From Polaribacter sp. SA4-10 (GTDB taxonomy: Bacteria > Bacteroidota > Bacteroidia > Flavobacteriales > Flavobacteriaceae): DNA of 64,000 bases. The DNA is taken from NCBI RefSeq assembly GCF_002163835.1, contig NZ_CP019331.1, forward strand, positions 3,235,573-3,299,572. Direction: 5' to 3'. The notes below the pieces were generated by a model. That model saw only the letters and a program-made list of their open reading frames with translations. It did not search any database and was not told where the DNA came from. Positions 52,300-61,699 of this stretch are shown here, in pieces. The stretch's first letter is position 1. Every line of letters starts with the position of its first letter. The position numbers and the translations under genes were made by a program.

Positions 52300-53904
52300 C
52301 TAAGCTAACATTGTAACTGGGTTTTCAATAAACGTTTTTAATGTTTGTAAAAATTGAGCTCCAACAGCGCCATCAACAGTTCTGTGATCGCAAGTTAAAG
52401 TTAATTTCATTGTATTTCCAACAACAATTTGTCCGTTTTTAACAACTGGTTTTTCAACAATTGCACCTACAGATAAAATGGCAGAATTTGGTTGATTAAT
52501 AATAGACGTAAAGTTTTCGATACCAAACATTCCTAAATTAGAAACTGTAAAAGTGCTTCCTTGCATTTCTGCAGGAGAAATTTTCTTATGTCTTGCTTTT
52601 CCTGCTAAATCTCTAACAGTTGCGCCAATTTGAGTTAAACTCATTTGGTTTGTATGTTTTACAACAGGAACTAATAACCCGTCATCTACAGCAACTGCAA
52701 CACCAACATGAATATGACTATGGTAAACAGTATTATTGTCTGTCCAAGATGTATTTACTTGTGGGTGTTTTTGCAAAGCCATTGCACAAGCTTTTACAAC
52801 CATATCATTAAAAGATACCTTTGTATCTGGAATTGCATTGATTGTTTTTCTAGAAGCCATAGCACTGTCCATATCAACTTCAATATTTAAACTGAAATCA
52901 GGAGCAGAAAATTTAGAGTTACCTAAAGATTTTGCAATTGCTTTACGCATTTGAGAATTCTTAACTTCTTTAGATTTTTCTTGACCTGCAGCAACTAAGT
53001 TTGTATCAGATGCAACTTCAACTTCAACTACTTTTGCAGCAGGAGTATAGTTTTCTACATCTTTTTTAATGATTCTTCCGTTTTCACCAGAACCAGTAAC
53101 ATCAGCTAAATTAATTCCTTTATCACTAGCAATCTTCTTAGCTAAAGGTGAAGCAAAAATACGTCTGTTAGAAGTAGTACTAGTTGTAGCAACTGGCTTT
53201 TTTTCTTCTACTTTATCAGCTATTTTTGTTTCCTTTTTGTCAGAAGTCGGTTTTTCTGCATCCATAGAGTTACCTCCATTGGCAACTATTGCAGAAACAT
53301 CTGTTCCAGCAGGACCAATAATAGTTAACAAACTATCTACAGGAGCAGTTTCTCCTTCTTGAACGCCAATGTATAGTATTGTTCCTTCATAGAAACATTC
53401 AAACTCCATTGTAGCTTTATCTGTTTCAATTTCAGCAAGCATATCACCTTCTTCAACAGCGTCTCCAACTTTCTTTAACCATGTTGCCACAGTTCCATCT
53501 GTCATTGTATCACTTAAACGAGGCATCATAATTACTTGCACTCCCTCAGGAATTACAACAGCATCAGTAGCATCAACTTCGGCAGTAGTCTCTTCTTTTA
53601 CTTCTTCTTTAGCCGCTGTTTTTTCAGATTCTGAACTTCCGCTAATAATTGCAGAAATATCTTCATCTTCTTCACCAATAATGGCAAGTAAAACATCTAC
53701 TGGAGATGTTTCTCCTTCTTGAATACCAATATATAGTAACGTTCCTTCATAGAAAGATTCGAATTCCATTGTGGCTTTATCGGTTTCAATTTCAGCTAAA
53801 ATATCGCCTTCTTCAATTTTATCACCAACATTTTTTAACCATTTTGCCACAACACCTTCTTCCATGGTGTCACTTAATCGGGGCATATTTATAATTGTAG
53901 CCAT
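52300..53904 (-). CDS. pdhC: Pyruvate dehydrogenase complex E2 with two lipoyl domains
   Basis: A 534-residue dihydrolipoamide acetyltransferase. Two lipoyl domains each carry EIETDKATMEFE (about residues 40 and 164), joined by acidic/Ala-rich linkers; then the subunit-binding domain (FASPLAKKIASDKGINLADV near 255-274) and the catalytic domain with the intact CDHRTVDGAVGA motif. It transfers acetyl groups to CoA in the pyruvate dehydrogenase complex. It follows pdhA by three bases. The E1 beta and E3 genes are not adjacent. Confidence 0.94.
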   Translation of the reverse strand: MATIINMPRLSDTMEEGVVAKWLKNVGDKIEEGDILAEIETDKATMEFESFYEGTLLYIGIQEGETSPVDVLLAIIGEEDEDISAIISGSSESEKTAAKEEVKEETTAEVDATDAVVIPEGVQVIMMPRLSDTMTDGTVATWLKKVGDAVEEGDMLAEIETDKATMEFECFYEGTILYIGVQEGETAPVDSLLTIIGPAGTDVSAIVANGGNSMDAEKPTSDKKETKIADKVEEKKPVATTSTTSNRRIFASPLAKKIASDKGINLADVTGSGENGRIIKKDVENYTPAAKVVEVEVASDTNLVAAGQEKSKEVKNSQMRKAIAKSLGNSKFSAPDFSLNIEVDMDSAMASRKTINAIPDTKVSFNDMVVKACAMALQKHPQVNTSWTDNNTVYHSHIHVGVAVAVDDGLLVPVVKHTNQMSLTQIGATVRDLAGKARHKKISPAEMQGSTFTVSNLGMFGIENFTSIINQPNSAILSVGAIVEKPVVKNGQIVVGNTMKLTLTCDHRTVDGAVGAQFLQTLKTFIENPVTMLA

Positions 53905-53907
53905 ATC

Positions 53908-54897
53908 TTAACTTATAAAAGGATAATCTTCTTGTTCATACACCATATCATACATTTGTTGAACTTCTGGATAAGGAGATTCTTCTGCGAATTTCTCACA
54001 TTCATTTACTCTCTCTTTTACATCCTTTACAATTGCAGCAATTTCTTCTTCAGTTGCATAATTCTTCTCTTTAATTATGTCTAAAACCTGTGTAATAGGA
54101 TCTATTTTTTTGTATTCTTCTACTTCGTCTTTTGTTCTATAATGCTGTGCATCAGACATTGAGTGACCTCTATATCTGTACGTTTTCATTTCTAAAAAAG
54201 TAGGACCATCACCACGTCTTGCTCTTTGTATTGCTTCATCTACAGCTTCAGCAACCTTAATAGGATTCATGGCATCTACAGGTCCACAAGGCATTTCATA
54301 ACCTAAACCTAATTTCCAAATATCTTCATGATTTGCCGTTCTATTTACAGAAGTTCCCATTGCGTAACCATTATTTTCTACAATAAAAATTACTGGTAAT
54401 TTCCATAACATTGCCATATTAAAAGCTTCGTGTAAAGATCCTTGTCTTGCTGCACCATCACCAAAACAAGTTAAAGTAACAGCATCACTTCCTTTGTATT
54501 TATCTCCAAAAGCTAGACCAGCACCTAAAGGTATTTGTCCACCAACAATTCCGTGACCACCATAAAAACGAAATTCTTTAGAGAAAATATGCATAGAACC
54601 ACCCATTCCTTTAGAGGTTCCAGTTACTTTTCCAAATAATTCTGCCATTACCTTTTTAGGATCTTCTCCCATACCTATTGGCTGAACGTGATTTCTATAA
54701 GCAGTAATCATTTTATCTTTCGATAAATCCATTGCATGCAATGCGCCAGCTAAAATAGCTTCTTGACCGTTATATAAGTGTAAAAAGCCTCTAACTTTCT
54801 GCTGTATGTAAACAGAAGCTAATTTGTCTTCGAACTTACGCCAGAAAAGCATGTCTTTGTACCAGTCTAAATAGGTTTGTTTGGTAATTTTTTTCAT
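53908..54897 (-). CDS. pdhA: Pyruvate dehydrogenase E1 component, alpha subunit
   Basis: A 329-residue thiamine-diphosphate enzyme subunit. YRNHVQPIGMG (about 67-77), GGHGIVGGQIPLGAGLA near 113 and the TPP motif GDGAARQGSLHEAFN near 145 to NNGYAMGTS near 175 are diagnostic; the phosphorylation-loop region YRYRGHSMSDAQHYR is conserved. It decarboxylates pyruvate and acetylates the E2 lipoyl group. First gene of the pdhA-pdhC operon with a TATTTTTG promoter box about 54 bp upstream. Confidence 0.95.
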   Translation of the reverse strand: MKKITKQTYLDWYKDMLFWRKFEDKLASVYIQQKVRGFLHLYNGQEAILAGALHAMDLSKDKMITAYRNHVQPIGMGEDPKKVMAELFGKVTGTSKGMGGSMHIFSKEFRFYGGHGIVGGQIPLGAGLAFGDKYKGSDAVTLTCFGDGAARQGSLHEAFNMAMLWKLPVIFIVENNGYAMGTSVNRTANHEDIWKLGLGYEMPCGPVDAMNPIKVAEAVDEAIQRARRGDGPTFLEMKTYRYRGHSMSDAQHYRTKDEVEEYKKIDPITQVLDIIKEKNYATEEEIAAIVKDVKERVNECEKFAEESPYPEVQQMYDMVYEQEDYPFIS

Positions 54898-54950
54898 TCT
54901 GATGAATTCTTGTTTGTTTAATCAGATGTTATATTGTACAGTCTGAAGGA

Positions 54951-54958
54951 CAAAAATA
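54951..54958 (-). promoter_or_regulatory. -7 promoter element (TATTTTTG) of pdhA-pdhC
   Basis: Exact TAnnTTTG on the minus strand, leaving a leader of about 45 bases. Confidence 0.45.
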
Positions 54959-55023
54959 ACTGTTTTAAATAGAATAAAAAAAAGAGATTAAAAGAATTTA
55001 ACTCAAACGATGTAGTTAAGGGT

Positions 55024-55695
55024 TTATTTGTCTTTTGCAATGACTAAAGTAGCTTTTGCTCCTGTTGCTAAATTCCATTCATTAGAGGACAGTAACATAC
55101 CTGCATCATTGTACACTTTAAATGCAGCTGTATTTGGTCCTGAAGAGCCTTGATTTAAGGCTTTAAAGGCAATTTTATTTATTCCAACTTCTAGTGGAAG
55201 CGTGAATTTTTGGTAATTTTGTTTTAAAATAATATTTGAAATAACAGGAATATCATTTACAAAAATGGTAACTCTATCTCCATCTGGATATTGAAAATCT
55301 CTACAAATAATATTTACACTTTTGGAGTTGGTTCTAAAACTTCCTAAATCTTGATCTATTTTAGGGTAAATATATTGTCCGTTTATTTTCTTAAAAGCTT
55401 TTAAAAAACGCTCTTCACTCAATTTTTCTTGCGTAATAATGCCTTTATTATTTATACTTTGCTCAGCTTGTTTATTTTTATATTTTTCTTGTTCTTTATC
55501 GAAAGCACTTTTAAAACCATCACTTCCATTTAGTTCAATAGATTTAGGTTTTTCTGCAATTTTAGCATTGTTTTTAACAACTGCTTTAATCTCTCCATTC
55601 TTTTTGTTGCCTCTACTATTATCTAATTGTGCTAACAGCTGCGTAGTTGAAAGTGCAAAAATTATAAAAGTTAAAATTTTAATAGATTGATTCAT
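55024..55695 (-). CDS. Secreted protein of unknown function
   Basis: A 223-residue protein with a signal peptide (about 1-22, ending LLAQ). Residues 25-100 are charged and probably disordered or coiled; residues 105-222 form a beta-rich domain (NIICRDFQYPDGDRVTIFVND and INKIAFKALNQGSSGPNTAAF split as FKALNQGSSGPNTAAFKVY) reminiscent of an immunoglobulin-like or carbohydrate-binding fold. I do not recognise the family. A TATATTTG box precedes it, so it is transcribed alone. Periplasmic or outer-membrane-associated location is likely. Confidence 0.65.
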   Translation of the reverse strand: MNQSIKILTFIIFALSTTQLLAQLDNSRGNKKNGEIKAVVKNNAKIAEKPKSIELNGSDGFKSAFDKEQEKYKNKQAEQSINNKGIITQEKLSEERFLKAFKKINGQYIYPKIDQDLGSFRTNSKSVNIICRDFQYPDGDRVTIFVNDIPVISNIILKQNYQKFTLPLEVGINKIAFKALNQGSSGPNTAAFKVYNDAGMLLSSNEWNLATGAKATLVIAKDK

Positions 55696-55724
55696 TTATA
55701 GTTTTATTGCTGACAATTTGTTTG

Positions 55725-55732
55725 CAAATATA
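55725..55732 (-). promoter_or_regulatory. -7 promoter element (TATATTTG) of the secreted protein gene
   Basis: Exact TAnnTTTG match on the minus strand, 29 bp before the ATG. Confidence 0.5.
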
Positions 55733-55775
55733 ATGCCGATTTAAAATGATATTCTTTAAATTTCGTTAAAACTTA

Positions 55776-56444
55776 TTATTCTATAGGAAAATTAAAATAC
55801 GTTTTAGGAAAAGGTTCATTCTTTAATGTAAAATGCCACCATTCATTGTCATAAGGTGTAAAGCCATTTTCTAACATTATTTCACGTAAAAAAAATCTAT
55901 TTCTTTTCTGAATTGTTGTTATTTTATTATAAAACGGATGCGATTCTTTACCAAAGAAATCATAAGGATTCCCCATGTCTAATTCTTCTTCAGTTTTAAT
56001 ATTTACAATTGTTAAATCAACTGTGCTACCTCTTGTGTGACCAGACTTTGAAGCAATATAGCCTTGGTTAAAAAGCTGACTTTTTGGTACGTTTGGATAG
56101 TATTGTTTCTTCATTAATGTATCACTTAAATTCTTTGCCCAACGCACAAAATGATCTACTGCTTGTTGAGGTCTATAGGTATCAAAAATTTTAAGACTTA
56201 AATTCTTTTTTAATAAAATTTGTTGAATATTTTTTAACGCATTGGCAGTTTCAAGACTAACAATTACACAGTTCTTATTATAACCATCAATTGGTTTTCC
56301 TATAAAATTATTATTAGTTAAATACCTTAATTCAGATTTTATAGTTTTATCAACATCAGATAAGTAAACAAAGCCAGTAGTTAACTTTTGAGCGTTTACA
56401 GAAAAATTAGCTAAAACAAATAATAAGATTATTATAATTTTCAT
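55776..56444 (-). CDS. D-alanyl-D-alanine dipeptidase (VanX-like, M15D)
   Basis: A 222-residue secreted zinc peptidase with a signal peptide (about 1-18). SGHTRGSTVDLTI (about 133-145) provides the zinc His and Asp, and EWWHF near 206 the catalytic Glu and third ligand His; YRPQQAVDHF near 92 is the substrate arginine region. It cleaves D-Ala-D-Ala, used in recycling of cell-wall peptides; no vanA/vanH genes are near, so resistance to vancomycin is not implied. Confidence 0.92.
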   Translation of the reverse strand: MKIIIILLFVLANFSVNAQKLTTGFVYLSDVDKTIKSELRYLTNNNFIGKPIDGYNKNCVIVSLETANALKNIQQILLKKNLSLKIFDTYRPQQAVDHFVRWAKNLSDTLMKKQYYPNVPKSQLFNQGYIASKSGHTRGSTVDLTIVNIKTEEELDMGNPYDFFGKESHPFYNKITTIQKRNRFFLREIMLENGFTPYDNEWWHFTLKNEPFPKTYFNFPIE

Positions 56445-56494
56445 ACTTCAAAAATACACAATTTAAATATTATTAATTAATTTTGAATTTAATT

Positions 56495-56902
56495 ATGGAA
56501 GAACTTACACTTACAACACCCGCACTTTTATTTTCGGCAATTTCATTGATAATGTTAGCCTATACAAATCGTTTTTTAGCGTATGCATCTGTAATTAGAA
56601 ACTTACATGATATTTATCTTGAGCGTAAAGAGGATTCTTTATTACGACAAATAAAAAATTTAAAATTACGATTAAACTTAACTAGATGGATGCAGATTTT
56701 TGGAATTTCAAGTTTGCTTTTCTGTGTTTTAACAATGCTTTTAATTTACATTCATCAACAAACTATAGCCGTTTGGGTATTTGGTTGTGCCTTAATTCTA
56801 TTGATTGTTTCTTTGCTTTTATTAATAAAAGAAATTCAGATTTCTGCACAAGCATTACAATATCATATTGCAGATATTGAAGAGCATTTAGAAAATAAAT
56901 AG
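56495..56902 (+). CDS. DUF2721 membrane protein
   Basis: About 135 residues from the ATG at 56495 (the TTG at 56483 is less likely). Membrane segments lie at about 7-24, 63-85 and 91-112; the cytoplasmic loop RFLAYASVIRNLHDIYLER and the C-terminal ISAQALQYHIADIEEHL are typical of DUF2721. Function unknown. The C-terminal 30 codons occur again in degenerate form at 63158-63247. Confidence 0.87.
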   Translation: MEELTLTTPALLFSAISLIMLAYTNRFLAYASVIRNLHDIYLERKEDSLLRQIKNLKLRLNLTRWMQIFGISSLLFCVLTMLLIYIHQQTIAVWVFGCALILLIVSLLLLIKEIQISAQALQYHIADIEEHLENK

Positions 56903-57002
56903 TCGTCTTTTATATTATTAATTGTAGTGTTAACTATTTTTTAGGTTTATAAATAAACCATAGTAAATTTGTAGCATTTAGTTAAATAAAATAAACCTTT
57001 AA

Positions 57003-58118
57003 TTAATAACTCTTCCTAAACTTCTTTTCAACAGAGAAATTAATTAAGTTCATAAAATTCTCATGAACGCCTAATGTATTGTCTAACTTTAATTGTGTTA
57101 TCAATTTTAAAATTAAATCTGATTTAAATTGTAAATCGGGAATAGAAATATAGTTTTCAAAAACTACGCCAATAGTTTTGTAATACAATTGTTCAAAATC
57201 GTTTAAATTTTCTGGTTTTTCTTCTACATATTCATACGAACTAATATTAAAAGATTCTAAAACGTGACCCACATAGTCTTTATGTAGAATTTGTTTTGGA
57301 TTTACAATATTTAATTCTTTAATTTCTGGATTTAGAAAAGCATACAAAACGGCTTTCGAGACAAAATCTACAGGAACAATGTTTAAACCACTTTTTTTGT
57401 CAATCCAAATTCTAAAGTTTTCTGAAGCATTTTTCGCATATTTATCTAAAAATATTGCCCAAGAATAAAAAACATCAAACTTGGGAGTTTCATAAAAAGG
57501 TTTGTCTATTAAACGACCGCAAATAATACTAGGTCTTAAAATTTGAGAATCGATACCCTTTAATTGGCAAGTTTCTTTAACGTATATTTCACTTTCGTAC
57601 TTAGATTGCTCATAAGGGTTTCTAAATTTTGTAACTTTATATTTATTAATTACATCATCTACCTTTGTATTTTGAATTCCGAAAGAATAGGCTGTACTGA
57701 TATATAAAAAACGTTTTACAGCATCGGGTAGTTCTGCTAATAGGTTTTTAGTTACTAAATAATTCTGACTATGAACGTTCTCTTTAGAATTATTGGTGTT
57801 TGCTAAATTTGTAGATCCAGCACAGTGAATAACGGTATCAAAATTATAGTTATTAAGAGTTTTTTTGGTTATTGATGATAAATCACTAGAAATTAAAGTT
57901 ATTTTTTCTAAACAAGTTTCTAATGAAAAATTATTTAAAAATTCTGGTCGAGATGCATCTTGTAAAATGGCTAACAAACGCTTTTTAGCCGTTTTGTTAT
58001 TGTCTCTAATAACAACAAAAAGATGATTTACTGTTTTGTCTACTATCGCTTTCTGCAACCATTCAAAAAGAATATGACTTCCAACAATTCCTGTTCCACC
58101 TGTTAATAGACAATTCAT
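57003..58118 (-). CDS. SDR oxidoreductase, acyl-CoA/thioester-reductase-like
   Basis: A 371-residue protein with a Rossmann fold: LLTGGTGIVGSHIL at the start binds NADP, VIHCAGSTNLANTN near 95 and the catalytic YEQSKYESE (YxxxK) near 178. The layout with the long first loop (VVIRDNNKTAKKRLLAILQD) is that of the NAD_binding_4 (fatty-acyl reductase or thioester reductase) group. It may reduce an acyl thioester; substrate unknown. Transcribed alone, convergent with the DUF2721 gene. Confidence 0.85.
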   Translation of the reverse strand: MNCLLTGGTGIVGSHILFEWLQKAIVDKTVNHLFVVIRDNNKTAKKRLLAILQDASRPEFLNNFSLETCLEKITLISSDLSSITKKTLNNYNFDTVIHCAGSTNLANTNNSKENVHSQNYLVTKNLLAELPDAVKRFLYISTAYSFGIQNTKVDDVINKYKVTKFRNPYEQSKYESEIYVKETCQLKGIDSQILRPSIICGRLIDKPFYETPKFDVFYSWAIFLDKYAKNASENFRIWIDKKSGLNIVPVDFVSKAVLYAFLNPEIKELNIVNPKQILHKDYVGHVLESFNISSYEYVEEKPENLNDFEQLYYKTIGVVFENYISIPDLQFKSDLILKLITQLKLDNTLGVHENFMNLINFSVEKKFRKSY

Positions 58119-58195
58119 AAGTATTTTTAGATTCTATATTTACAACGCGAAGTTAGGGCTATCTAATTTCATAAAATATTTTTAGTATAAAAAAA

Positions 58196-58228
58196 GTAAG
58201 CGCCGTTTTTTACAAAACGACGACTTAC
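58196..58228 (-). terminator. Terminator of the headGIN-NTF2 unit
   Basis: GTAAG...CGTTTT pairs with AAAACG...CTTAC; on the minus strand seven T follow. A 14-bp palindrome TATTAGTACTAATA lies next to it near 58253. Confidence 0.7.
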
Positions 58229-58306
58229 CAAGTAAACTAATAAAACCAAGTATTAGTACTAATATTAGAAGTTAGCTTTCTAATAATTTACAGTTTTTTA
58301 ATGTTT

Positions 58307-58810
58307 TTAATGAAGACTAATTACTTTAGTCATTTTCCAATTTTTATTTTCTTTTTTCCAAACTACAATAAACTTACTAGGCTTAGATTTTGCATTAGGT
58401 TCTTCCTTATTGTAAAATTTATGATACCCTATTTGTATTGCTCCATAGTCTTTTATAGGATATACTTCTACACTTCCATTAATTAATGTTCTTGTAACTT
58501 TATTACAAATGTTGTCTTTTAAAGATTTTAAAAGGGCTGTTTTATCATTAGCGAAACCACCTTTGTCATGAAAGAATTCAATTTTTTCATCATAAAGATG
58601 AGCTTGTGTTTTCATGTCACAATTATTATAAGCTGCAAAATAAATACTATCCATTTTTATAATTTCATTGTGCAGTTCTAAATTTGGAGCTTTATATTTT
58701 TGTATTTCATTTACCTGCGCATTCATTATAAGAGAAAACAAAAACATTAAAATTGCTAAAAGAATTTTTATAAGTATAGCGTCTTTAAAAGGCGCGAAGA
58801 ATGAATTCAT
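58307..58810 (-). CDS. NTF2-like (DUF4440) secreted protein
   Basis: A 167-residue protein with an N-terminal hydrophobic segment (about 12-31, ending NAQ) and an NTF2-like domain: MDSIYFAAYNNCDMKTQAHL...DEKIEFFHDKGG and a closing FIVVWKKENKNWKMTKVISLH. Members bind small molecules or act as accessory proteins; no catalytic residues can be named. An internal ATG near residue 22 would give a shorter signal peptide. It lies 34 bp after the head-GIN gene and is probably co-transcribed. Confidence 0.78.
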   Translation of the reverse strand: MNSFFAPFKDAILIKILLAILMFLFSLIMNAQVNEIQKYKAPNLELHNEIIKMDSIYFAAYNNCDMKTQAHLYDEKIEFFHDKGGFANDKTALLKSLKDNICNKVTRTLINGSVEVYPIKDYGAIQIGYHKFYNKEEPNAKSKPSKFIVVWKKENKNWKMTKVISLH

Positions 58811-58844
58811 ATTTTGGATCGTTTGTGTTGATTTAATTCAGAAC

Positions 58845-59570
58845 TTACTTTGCAGAAACACTTCCTCCAGAATTAGATTTCTTATTAATTTCTTTCGGGT
58901 TTCCCATAAAATCGATATCTCCACCACTTGTAGCTTTAGCTTCAAGTCTTTCTGAAGCATAAATGTTTATATCTGCACCACTTGTAGCTTTTGCAATTGC
59001 ATTTCTACTTTTTAATTCATAAGCATCAATAGAACTACCACTTGTTGCACTTGAAGCATGATTTACTGCAATTCCAGAAATTCTTATACCAGCACCACTT
59101 GTAGCACTTGTTTCAATACTTTGCGCATCTATAGAAACTCTAATATCTGCACCACTTGTTGCGCTAATAGAAATTTCAGCTGTTTTAATAATATCCTGTC
59201 CATAAATATCACTTCCACTTGTAGCTTTTAAAGACGTTAGTGTTTTTACGGTTACATAAATTTTTCTAGATTTTGCTTTCCAAATACCTTTTTCCGAATA
59301 AATTTTTAAAATCCCATTTTCAACTTCAGTAATAATAATATCGTGTAAGTTTTCATCAGCTTCTACCGTAATTGTGTTTTTAGAACCCTGACTTATATAC
59401 AAGTCTAAACCTGTACTTATCTTTACACCAGTAAAATTATCTGTTGCTTTTCTATCTTGACTTATTACGTTTCTGTTACCTGTTACTTTGTTAAACATAT
59501 CTACAGCACAAGAGCTGAAAATTGTTGTTATAAATAGAATTGCTATTAGTTTTGTAATTGAATTTTTCAT
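58845..59570 (-). CDS. Head-GIN domain (DUF2807) lipoprotein
   Basis: A 241-residue protein with a lipoprotein signal (FSSC, Cys near 21) and a DUF2807 right-handed beta-helix made of repeated ATSGA/GSDI turns (about eight copies of A-T-S-G between residues 118 and 225), ending in SNSGGSVSAK. Family function is unknown; it is common near PspC genes. Its upstream region holds GTAACC-N16-CGTC, the same promoter form as at the ECF sigma gene 52 kb away, so it is probably controlled by that or a similar sigma factor. Confidence 0.88.
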   Translation of the reverse strand: MKNSITKLIAILFITTIFSSCAVDMFNKVTGNRNVISQDRKATDNFTGVKISTGLDLYISQGSKNTITVEADENLHDIIITEVENGILKIYSEKGIWKAKSRKIYVTVKTLTSLKATSGSDIYGQDIIKTAEISISATSGADIRVSIDAQSIETSATSGAGIRISGIAVNHASSATSGSSIDAYELKSRNAIAKATSGADINIYASERLEAKATSGGDIDFMGNPKEINKKSNSGGSVSAK

Positions 59571-59608
59571 GATGTTTGGTTTTTTTAGATGTTAAAAGTC
59601 TTATAATA

Positions 59609-59634
59609 GACGCTTAAAATCTAAGTAAGGTTAC
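59609..59634 (-). promoter_or_regulatory. ECF-type promoter of the head-GIN gene
   Basis: On the minus strand GTAACC (complement of 59629-59634), 16 bp, then CGTC (complement of 59609-59612) followed by TAT. The spacing equals that of both promoters near 7.5 kb. The expected start lies about 30 bp before the ATG. Confidence 0.6.
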
Positions 59635-59664
59635 TCAATTGTTGTTTTTTTTGGTTGAATTGTA

Positions 59665-61344
59665 TTAAATTGTTTCTTTACCAATTTCATCTTCATCAAA
59701 ATCATCTTCTATACAATCTGTGCATTTCAGGGTTTTATCTGTCATTTTAAAATGATGATTTGCCATGTCTTTATCATAAATATCTCCTTTGTTATCTACA
59801 TGATATAGGAAGTTTTTTATCGAATTATCAAAGTATACTGTTCTGTTTTCTGGAAGATAAAAAGTGACTTTAATCTCTTCATCTTTCCACATATTTTTAT
59901 ATGCTGATAAAAAGAAAGCATCTAAAACAATTGTATTGTCAATAATTTCATATGTATACTCAATTTGTTGTGCATTTTTGTTCGCTTTTCCTTTGCTTTT
60001 TCCACGAGATTCTTTCTGAATTACAAAATAAGTATCATCAGAATTACTCTTCTTTACATCAACTTTTACGTTGTTTGTATAGACTTTTTTATGGTCTCCA
60101 ATTTCAATCTCTTGTTTGTGAGAGCTTCTTCTTAAGTTATGTTGATAATAAATGGTATCATCATTTACCATTTTTAAGGTAATCGTATCATTTTGAGAAA
60201 GTGTTATTGTACTTTTTTCTATAGATTTACCATAATTAGCATGAGATGTTCCAAACTCTATACCTGTAAAAATTAATCCTAATAAAGCAACAATCCAAAT
60301 TCCTAAAAGTGTTAATGAAGTGGCTTTTGTAAATTGTTTAACATTGCTAGAAAGTATTCTTAAACCTAATACAAGTAAGATTAAAAACGGAATTCCTATT
60401 AATGTGAAACTAAACAATGTTAATAGCCATTTTGGTAAAACTGAATCATAGAAAAATGGTGGATATTGTAAAAACTCTCCATCAACATTTAACCATTCTA
60501 AACTTCCTATAGAAAACCCTCCAATAATTAGAGATAAAATAACTGCTGCTGCAACAAAGACTAAAATTATTCCGATAAATTTTCCAATCACTTTAAAGAA
60601 GACAAGAATAATACTACCTATAGTGTTTAGAAAATCTTCTAAGCCGTTATTTTTTTTTGTCTTTCCCTTGCTAAAAGTCTGACTTATTTTTTCTGAAAAC
60701 TCACTAGCGCCACCTTTTATTTTTTCTGATGCTTGGTTGGCAACGGTTCTTACATTTTCTGATACATTGCTAAACTCTTCACGAATTTTCTTTTCAATAT
60801 TATCAATATTTACAGGTTCTCCTTCCATTTGTAATTTCTCGGCAGTTGTTTTTGCCTCAGGAAGCAAAACCCAAAGAATAATATATATTAATGGAGAAAC
60901 CCCACTAAATAGTAAAATGATAAAAGCTAAACGTACCCAAATTACATCGATGTTAAAATAATGTCCAATTCCAGATGCAACACCACCTAAAAATTTATCA
61001 TCACCATCTCTAAATAATTTTTTTCCAGAAGTACTATTTCTTTTGTAAGAATAGCTAGATTCATTATAAGGTTCTTCTGCTCCTGCATAATCTTCTGGTT
61101 GCCCCATAATTTTGATGATTTCATCAATATCACCTTCATTTACAACTTGTCTAGCATCTGTAATTTTTTCTGATAAAAGTTCACTAATACGTGCTTCAAT
61201 GTCTGCAATGATTTCGTTTTTTCCTTGAGGATCATCACTTAATGATCTAGAAATAGATTCTAGATACCTTTTTAGTTTCTGATAGGCAATTTCATCTATA
61301 TGGAAGAAAAATCCGCCTAAATTTATGTTTATTGTCTTATTCAT
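59665..61344 (-). CDS. PspC-domain membrane protein
   Basis: A 559-residue protein. A cytoplasmic N-terminus (about 1-105, with LEARISELLSEKI-like helix) precedes the PspC domain (FRDGDDKFLGGVASGIGHYF near 112-131, then a membrane pair), followed by three to four more membrane segments (about 240-360) and a C-terminal extracytoplasmic beta-rich domain ending in an acidic tail. PspC proteins sense envelope stress. The gene overlaps the PadR regulator by eight bases and is followed by the head-GIN gene after 94 bp. Confidence 0.9.
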   Translation of the reverse strand: MNKTININLGGFFFHIDEIAYQKLKRYLESISRSLSDDPQGKNEIIADIEARISELLSEKITDARQVVNEGDIDEIIKIMGQPEDYAGAEEPYNESSYSYKRNSTSGKKLFRDGDDKFLGGVASGIGHYFNIDVIWVRLAFIILLFSGVSPLIYIILWVLLPEAKTTAEKLQMEGEPVNIDNIEKKIREEFSNVSENVRTVANQASEKIKGGASEFSEKISQTFSKGKTKKNNGLEDFLNTIGSIILVFFKVIGKFIGIILVFVAAAVILSLIIGGFSIGSLEWLNVDGEFLQYPPFFYDSVLPKWLLTLFSFTLIGIPFLILLVLGLRILSSNVKQFTKATSLTLLGIWIVALLGLIFTGIEFGTSHANYGKSIEKSTITLSQNDTITLKMVNDDTIYYQHNLRRSSHKQEIEIGDHKKVYTNNVKVDVKKSNSDDTYFVIQKESRGKSKGKANKNAQQIEYTYEIIDNTIVLDAFFLSAYKNMWKDEEIKVTFYLPENRTVYFDNSIKNFLYHVDNKGDIYDKDMANHHFKMTDKTLKCTDCIEDDFDEDEIGKETI

Positions 61345-61681
61345 TTGTAGTTGGTTTTTTACTAATTACTTGGTTTACTGAGTTTATTAAATTGCCCCAT
61401 GTTTTATCTAACTCTTTTAAAAATAGGCCTCCGTTTTCTGTTAAAACATAATATTTTCTTGGTGGTCCAGAAGTTGATTCTTCCCATCTATAGGTTAATA
61501 AACCCGCATTTTTTAAACGAGTTAATAACGGATATATGGTTCCTTCAACCACAATCATTTCTGCACTTTTTAGCGTTGAAAGAATTTCAGAAGTATATGC
61601 ATCTCCATGTTTTAATATGGATAAAATACAATACTCTAAAACACCTTTTCGCATTTGTGCTTTTGTGTTTTCTATCTTCAT
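61337..61681 (-). CDS. PadR-family transcriptional regulator
   Basis: A 114-residue winged-helix repressor of the short PadR type: RKGVLEYCILSILKHGDAYT (about 11-30), GTIYPLLTRLKNAGLL near 48-63 (recognition helix) and the wing SGPPRKYYVLTENG near 72-85. PadR proteins usually repress their own operon and release on envelope or phenolic stress. It overlaps the PspC gene by eight bases and follows the DUF4870 gene by 18 bp. Candidate operators lie upstream of the operon at 62186-62211. Confidence 0.93.
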   Translation of the reverse strand: MKIENTKAQMRKGVLEYCILSILKHGDAYTSEILSTLKSAEMIVVEGTIYPLLTRLKNAGLLTYRWEESTSGPPRKYYVLTENGGLFLKELDKTWGNLINSVNQVISKKPTTNE

Positions 61682-61699
61682 GTAAAGTGGTTTATATTG

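Noticed and set aside
55776..56444. Vancomycin resistance locus
   Set aside because: Only a VanX-like dipeptidase is present; no ligase or lactate dehydrogenase partner. A cell-wall recycling role is more likely.
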